Assembly (NCBI GenBank): GCA_046735115.1
Contig: JBKPSR010000161.1
Location: 1 to 8,959 of the forward strand
Direction of reading: 5' to 3'
DNA from: JACVRW01 sp046735115
GTDB taxonomy: Bacteria > Actinomycetota > Thermoleophilia > Solirubrobacterales > Thermoleophilaceae
DNA: 8,959 bases
The notes under the pieces were generated by a model that was not told where the DNA came from, made no database searches, and was given only the letters and a program-made list of their open reading frames with translations. Positions 5,669-8,959 of the stretch are shown one piece after another (the stretch's first letter is position 1; each line of letters opens with the position of its first letter). A program made the translations under genes and the position numbers.

Positions 5669-6127
5669 TCAGCCTAGTCCCGGCCGCGCGGCGCCCTCCA
5701 GCTCCAGCAGCGCGCGCTTGCGCGGAAGCCCGCCGCCGTAGCCCGTCAGCAGGCCATCCGCGCCGACGACTCGGTGGCAGGGCACGACGATCGGAAGCGG
5801 GTTGCGGCCGTTGGCCGCGCCGACCGCGCGGCAGGCTCGCGGGCTGCCTATCGAGGCGGAAAGCGCCGAGTAGCTCGTGGTCTGGCCGTACGGGACCGCC
5901 GATACGGCGTCCCAGACCCGCCGCTGGAAGGCGGTTCCGCCTGGCGCCAGCGGCAGCTCGAACCGCTCGAGCTCGCCGTCGAAGTAGGCCACCAGCTGCT
6001 CCGCGGCTTCGAGGAGCAGGCCGTCCGCGGAGCGCGCCCCGCGCGCGCCCCCGAACGTCACGCTCCGAAGGCCGTGTTCGTCGCGGGCGAGCGAGATCGT
6101 CCCGAGCGGCGTCTCGACGCTGTGCAC
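5669..6127 (-). CDS. ogt: Methylated-DNA--protein-cysteine S-methyltransferase
   Basis: The 152-residue product repairs O6-alkylguanine (and less well O4-alkylthymine) by moving the alkyl group onto its own cysteine, which inactivates the protein. The active-site motif IVVPCHRVVG (113-122) has Cys117. Before it are the DNA-binding part FQRRVWDAVSAVPYGQTTSY (67-86) and RACRAVGAANGRNP (97-110), which holds the arginine finger (Arg100) and the asparagine region. The N-terminus SVETPLGTISLARDEHGL is typical of the short Ogt form. GTG at 6127 is the only start that fits this N-terminus; it has no Shine-Dalgarno, but TAGCGT sits exactly 7 nt upstream. The gene is divergent from the adaA-alkA fusion over 79 bp, which suggests joint control of alkylation repair, and it is followed after 5 nt by the small hypothetical gene. 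Confidence 0.95.
   Translation of the reverse strand: MHSVETPLGTISLARDEHGLRSVTFGGARGARSADGLLLEAAEQLVAYFDGELERFELPLAPGGTAFQRRVWDAVSAVPYGQTTSYSALSASIGSPRACRAVGAANGRNPLPIVVPCHRVVGADGLLTGYGGGLPRKRALLELEGAARPGLG
5671..5676 (-). promoter_or_regulatory. Candidate -10 element TAGGCT before the 118-aa gene
   Basis: On the minus strand TAGGCT is followed by 7 nt and the GTG at 5663, the same spacing as before two other genes here. It overlaps the last codons and stop of ogt, so chance from the coding sequence is a real alternative. If active, it would give a leaderless transcript inside the operon. Confidence 0.25.
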
Positions 6128-6206
6128 GGAGACGACGCTAGCGCCGGCGGTCAGCGCCTCACCGGGATGTCCGAAAACCGCCAGCCAGGCGTGCGACGAT
6201 GAGGCT
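6128..6206. promoter_or_regulatory. Divergent control region of ogt and adaA-alkA
   Basis: This 79-bp gap must hold promoters for both genes unless transcripts enter from further away. It contains two overlapping 8-bp palindromes, CGCTAGCG (6136-6143) and CGCCGGCG (6142-6149), and a small A-rich patch (GAAAAC, near 6173). I do not see the E. coli Ada box (AAT...GCAA), so the operator recognised by the AraC-type domain of the fusion is unknown here. Confidence 0.4.
6135..6140 (-). promoter_or_regulatory. Candidate -10 element TAGCGT of a leaderless ogt promoter
   Basis: On the minus strand TAGCGT is followed by 7 nt and the ogt GTG at 6127. It overlaps the palindrome CGCTAGCG, so a regulator bound there could control it. 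No -35 match is visible. Confidence 0.35.
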
Positions 6207-7670
6207 GTGATCGACGACTTCGAGGGTTGCTACCGCTTCATGCGGAGCCGCGACCCGCGCTACGACGGGTACTTCGTGGTCGCCGTTACCTCGACCGGCG
6301 TGTACTGCCGCCCGAGCTGCCCGGCCCGGCTCCCGTACAGGCGCAACGTGCGCCTCTTCAGGACCGTGGCCGCGGCGCAGCACGAGGGCTTCCGCGCATG
6401 CAAGCGGTGCGACCCCGACTCCGCGCCGGGATCGCCGCACTGGAATCGGCGCGCCGGTGTGGCCGGGCGCGCGATGAGGCTGATCGCGGAAGGGGCGGTG
6501 GACCGGCACGGGGTCAGCGGGCTCGCCGCACGCCTCCATTTCTCGGAGCGGCAGCTGGGCCGGATCCTGGTGACGGAGCTCGGCGCGGGCCCCGTCGCGC
6601 TCGCGCGAGCGCAGCGGGCGCAGTCGGCGCGCACGCTCATTGAGGCCACCGAGCTTCCGTTCGCGGAGGTCGCCACGGGCGCCGGGTTCCGCAGCGTCCG
6701 GCAGTTCAACGACACGCTGCGGGCGGTCTACGGGCGCACGCCCACCGACCTGCGCGCGCGTGCGCGCGCGAGGCGACGCTCCGCCGCCCCGGGCGTCATC
6801 GAGCTGCGGCTTCCCTGTCGCGAGCCGTTCGACGGGGAGTCCCTCGTGGCGTTCCTCGCGGAGCGGGCGATAGCCGGCGTCGAGGAGGTCGATACCCGAG
6901 TCGAGGCCTGCGCCCCTTCGGGCAAGGGCGGCGCGGTCTACCGGCGCACGCTGGCGCTCGAGGACGGGCCGGGCATCTTGGCCCTGACGCCCGAGACGGG
7001 CACGGTCCGTGCCGAGCTGCGCCTTGCCGACCTCCGCGATCTCACCGCAGCGGTGGCCCGCTGCCGGCGGCTGTTCGACTTGGAAGCCGATCCCGCGGCT
7101 ATCTCGTCGCAGCTCGGCGAGGACACTTCGCTCGCGCCGCTGGTGGCCGCCCGCCCCGGGCTGCGCGTGCCCGGCTGCGTCGACGGCTTCGAGCTGGCGG
7201 TGCGGGCGATCGTGGGCCAGCAGGTGTCCGTGGCGGCGGCGCGGACGGTGCTCGGCCGGCTGGTGGCGGCGCATGGCGAGCCGCTCCCAGAGCCCGACGG
7301 AGGGCTCACCCACCGGTTCCCCAGCGCGACGGCGCTGGCCGAGGTGGAGCCGCGAACGCTCCCGTTCCCGGGCAAGCGCGCCGAGGCCCTCCGCACGCTG
7401 GCGTGGCTCGTGGCGGCCGGCGAGCTCGACCTGGGTGCCGGCGCCGACGCCGATGAGGCGCGCGCCGCGCTCACCGCGATCCCCGGCGTCGGGCCCTGGA
7501 CCGCCTCCTACGTGGCGATGCGCGCGCTGGGCGACCCTGACGTCCTCCTCCCCGGCGACGCCGGCGTCCGGCATGCGCTGGAGCGGCTCGGGAGCGGCGT
7601 GGAGCCCGAGCGCTGGCGCCCATGGCGCTCCTACGCGGTGATGCATCTGTGGCGCAGCCTCGCCGCCTGA
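6207..7670 (+). CDS. alkA: AdaA-AlkA fusion: Ada-type methyl sensor/AraC regulator joined to DNA-3-methyladenine glycosylase
   Basis: The 487-residue product has three parts. Residues 1-75 are the Ada metal-binding domain (SRDPRYDGYF, TGVYCRPSCPARLPY, FRACKRCDPD). Cys34, Cys38, Cys65 and Cys68 would bind zinc, and Cys34 is expected to accept methyl from DNA phosphotriesters. Residues about 85-185 are an AraC-type helix-turn-helix pair (LHFSERQLGRIL, then VATGAGFRSVRQFNDTLRAV). After a basic Arg/Ala linker (183-191), residues 196-487 form AlkA, with its N-terminal domain, VGQQVSVAAAR (336-346), the helix-hairpin-helix IPGVGPWTASY (425-435), and catalytic Asp451 in LPGDAGV. It should switch on repair genes after methylation and excise alkylated bases. 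The same fusion is known from M. tuberculosis (Rv1317c, beside ogt). GTG at 6207 gives the usual Ada N-terminus; GAGG lies only 2 nt before it. A three-codon frame ATG AGG CTG TGA (6199-6210) overlaps this start. Confidence 0.95.
   Translation: MIDDFEGCYRFMRSRDPRYDGYFVVAVTSTGVYCRPSCPARLPYRRNVRLFRTVAAAQHEGFRACKRCDPDSAPGSPHWNRRAGVAGRAMRLIAEGAVDRHGVSGLAARLHFSERQLGRILVTELGAGPVALARAQRAQSARTLIEATELPFAEVATGAGFRSVRQFNDTLRAVYGRTPTDLRARARARRRSAAPGVIELRLPCREPFDGESLVAFLAERAIAGVEEVDTRVEACAPSGKGGAVYRRTLALEDGPGILALTPETGTVRAELRLADLRDLTAAVARCRRLFDLEADPAAISSQLGEDTSLAPLVAARPGLRVPGCVDGFELAVRAIVGQQVSVAAARTVLGRLVAAHGEPLPEPDGGLTHRFPSATALAEVEPRTLPFPGKRAEALRTLAWLVAAGELDLGAGADADEARAALTAIPGVGPWTASYVAMRALGDPDVLLPGDAGVRHALERLGSGVEPERWRPWRSYAVMHLWRSLAA
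6751..6770. repeat. Tandem 10-bp repeat, alternating purine-pyrimidine, at the AdaA/AlkA junction
   Basis: TGCGCGCGCG occurs twice in direct succession, making 20 bp of unbroken pyrimidine-purine alternation, a sequence type prone to Z-DNA and slippage. It encodes the Arg-Ala-Arg-Ala linker (codons 182-188) between the AraC-type domain and the glycosylase. Loss or gain of a GC dinucleotide or one 10-bp unit would shift the frame and uncouple AlkA from the sensor. Confidence 0.85.
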
Positions 7671-7687
7671 GGTAAGACTCCACGCCC

Positions 7688-8674
7688 ATGAGAGCGGTGC
7701 AGATCGTGGACCTGAGCGGTCCGGAGTCGGCCCTTGCCGAGACGGAGCTGCCCGAGCCGGAGCCCTCGCACCCGCTCACGCCCGGCCGCGGCGTGATCGT
7801 GGACGTGCACGCCGCGGGCGTCTCGTTCCCCGAGGTCCTCCAGACGCGGGGCGAGTACCAGATCAAGCCGCCGCTCCCGTTCGTCCCCGGCAGCGAGGTC
7901 GGAGGCGTCGTCCGAAGCGCGCCGGAGGGCTCGGGGCTCGAAGAGGGGCAGCGCGTGGCGGCGTGCTGCATGCTCGGCGCGTTCGCGGAGGTGGCCGTCG
8001 CCCCCGACTTCCTCACCTTTCCGCTCTCCGACGAGCTCGACTTCGCCCAGGCCGCCGGCCTGATCCTCAACTACCACACCGCGTACTTCTCGCTGAAGCA
8101 CCGCGGGCGGCTCGCCGACGGCGAGACCGTGCTCGTGCACGGGGCGGCGGGCGGAGTAGGGACCGCGGCACTGCAGGTCGCGAAGGGTCTCGGCGCACGG
8201 ACGATCGCCGTCGTGTCGAGCGACGAGAAAGAGCGCGTCGCGCGCGAGGCCGGCGCGGACGAGGTGGTGCGCTCCGATGGAGCGTGGAAGGACGAGGCGA
8301 AGGACCTGTCCGGGGGCGGCGTCGACCTGGTGATCGATCCGGTGGGCGGCGACCGCTTCACCGACAGCCTGCGCTCGCTCCGCGAGGGCGGCCGGCTGGT
8401 GGTCGTGGGGTTCACCGGCGGCTCGATCCCGGAGGTAAGGGTCAACCGGCTGCTGCTCAACAACACCGAGGTCGTGGGCGCGGGCTGGGGCGCGTTCGTG
8501 CTGGGCAAGCCGGACATCAACCGCGAGATCGGCGACGCGGTCAATCGGCTGGTGAACGAGGGCTTCGTGCGGCCGATCGTGGGAGCGCGGTTCCCGCTGG
8601 AGCAGGCGAGCCGGGCACTTCAGCTGATCGACGGCCGCGGCGCGACCGGCAAGATCGTGCTCGAGCTGCGCTGA
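7688..8674 (+). CDS. MDR-family NADPH:quinone oxidoreductase-like protein
   Basis: The 328-residue product is a medium-chain dehydrogenase/reductase. The N-terminal GroES-like domain (about 1-120) has AAGVSFPEVLQTRGEYQ (42-58) and LPFVPGSEVGGVV (63-75). The Rossmann domain (about 120-270) carries VLVHGAAGGVGTAALQVAK (148-166), whose AAGGVG loop binds the dinucleotide, and VDLVIDPVGG (212-221). The C-terminus ends in the family's GKIVLEL. It lacks the cysteine pattern of zinc alcohol dehydrogenases, so it fits the zinc-free quinone oxidoreductase group, which reduces quinones or enones with NADPH in the cytosol; the real substrate is not visible. It begins 17 nt after the adaA-alkA stop on the same strand and may be co-transcribed. 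GAGG (7669-7672) is 15 nt before the ATG, too far for a good Shine-Dalgarno. Confidence 0.92.
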   Translation: MRAVQIVDLSGPESALAETELPEPEPSHPLTPGRGVIVDVHAAGVSFPEVLQTRGEYQIKPPLPFVPGSEVGGVVRSAPEGSGLEEGQRVAACCMLGAFAEVAVAPDFLTFPLSDELDFAQAAGLILNYHTAYFSLKHRGRLADGETVLVHGAAGGVGTAALQVAKGLGARTIAVVSSDEKERVAREAGADEVVRSDGAWKDEAKDLSGGGVDLVIDPVGGDRFTDSLRSLREGGRLVVVGFTGGSIPEVRVNRLLLNNTEVVGAGWGAFVLGKPDINREIGDAVNRLVNEGFVRPIVGARFPLEQASRALQLIDGRGATGKIVLELR

Positions 8675-8678
8675 CCCG

Positions 8679-8709
8679 GCTCGGTTCCCCGGTTTGGGTG
8701 GTCCCGAGC
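8679..8709 (+). terminator. Weak hairpin after the quinone oxidoreductase gene
   Basis: GCTCGG (8679-8684) and CCGAGC (8704-8709) form a 6-bp stem 5 nt after the stop, with CCC/GGG (8687-8689 with 8696-8698) able to pair inside the loop. No T-tract follows. It is suitably placed to end the adaA-alkA/oxidoreductase transcript, but the pairing is modest for such GC-rich DNA. Confidence 0.25.
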
Positions 8710-8781
8710 AGCTTCCAGTTCCCGAGACGCGTGACGCTCGCGCTGCCGACGCGCCAGGCCCGCTTCGGCAAACTTCCCGCA

Positions 8782-8959
8782 ATGGAGGATGAGGCGCGGC
8801 GCGGCCGGCGCGCGGAGACCCGACGTCGCATGTACCGGCGTCGCCGCCTCGCCGCGGCGGGAGTCGCCGGCGCGCTCGCTCTGCTGCTCGTCGCCGGCGG
8901 CCTCCTGGCCTTCGGCGGTGACGGCGACGGCGGGCCGGAGGCGAGCCCCGAGCCGAAGC
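8782..8959 (+). CDS. N-terminus of a membrane-anchored, probably extracytoplasmic protein (partial)
   Basis: From ATG at 8782 the frame stays open to the right edge. It begins with a strongly basic cytoplasmic part (DEARRGRRAETRRR, then MYRRRR), followed by one hydrophobic helix (about residues 22-43, LAAAGVAGALALLLVAGGLL) and then a Gly/Asp/Pro/Glu-rich linker. This is the layout of a type II membrane-anchored or signal-anchored protein whose catalytic or binding domain lies beyond the window, so its function cannot be named. There is no Shine-Dalgarno; a small A-rich patch (GCAAACTT, 8768-8775) ends 6 nt before the ATG. The frame is also open upstream, with GTG codons at 8698 and 8731, and an internal ATG at 8830 would still keep the helix. 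I prefer 8782. Confidence 0.6.
   Translation, partial: MEDEARRGRRAETRRRMYRRRRLAAAGVAGALALLLVAGGLLAFGGDGDGGPEASPEPK

Noticed and set aside
6128..6206. E. coli-type Ada box
   Set aside because: I looked for AAT plus GCAA-type sequence on both strands between ogt and adaA-alkA and found no convincing match.
6199..6210. Three-codon upstream frame ATG AGG CTG TGA overlapping the adaA-alkA start by 4 bases
   Set aside because: It could act as a leader for re-initiation, but a frame this short arises easily by chance and its ATG has no Shine-Dalgarno. Noted only.
6159..7646. 495-codon open frame on the minus strand
   Set aside because: It is antisense to the adaA-alkA fusion, whose catalytic motifs are intact, and its composition is that of a shadow frame.
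7631..8782. 383-codon open frame on the minus strand
   Set aside because: It is antisense to the quinone oxidoreductase gene, and its His/Arg/Ala-rich translation has no recognisable motif.

Overview
This is a chromosomal stretch from a high-GC bacterium (about 70% G+C by eye), with dense and often overlapping genes. It is most likely from the Actinomycetota, and a deep lineage such as Thermoleophilia is my best guess. The clearest hint is the fusion of an Ada-type sensor (AdaA) with the AlkA glycosylase next to a separate ogt gene, a combination known from Mycobacterium tuberculosis. Other hints are GTG starts and few Shine-Dalgarno sites. I see no tRNA, rRNA, CRISPR, insertion sequence or phage gene.

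Layout. Bases 1-105 are the end of an unrecognised + strand gene, followed by a nested hairpin (108-156). A minus-strand multi-pass membrane protein (169-1035) is divergent from a YqgE/AlgH family gene (1054-1581), with only 18 bp between their starts. The yqgE end overlaps the end of a long minus-strand run by 8 bp. In transcription order that run is ogt (6127-5669), a 118-aa basic hypothetical (5663-5307), an MBOAT acyltransferase (5243-3843), a membrane-anchored DUF459-type SGNH protein (3839-2859), a secreted GDSL/SGNH hydrolase (2862-2296) and a glutathione S-transferase-like protein (2296-1574). Divergent from ogt, on the + strand, are the adaA-alkA fusion (6207-7670), an MDR-type quinone oxidoreductase (7688-8674), and the start of a membrane-anchored, probably extracytoplasmic protein cut by the window end (8782 onward).

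How the parts may work together. The ogt/adaA-alkA pair is a DNA alkylation damage response: the Ada domain senses methyl phosphotriesters, AlkA excises alkylated bases, and Ogt repairs O6-alkylguanine. The MBOAT plus two SGNH proteins look like an O-acylation machine for a cell-surface glycan, comparable in logic to AlgI with AlgJ/AlgX. Here two SGNH partners and a cytosolic GST-like protein are tied to it by stop/start overlaps. The acceptor glycan is unknown.

Most notable non-coding signals: three minus-strand genes without a visible Shine-Dalgarno each have TAGNNT exactly 7 nt before the start codon, which suggests leaderless promoters. A 20-bp alternating purine-pyrimidine tandem repeat encodes the linker where the Ada and AlkA halves join.
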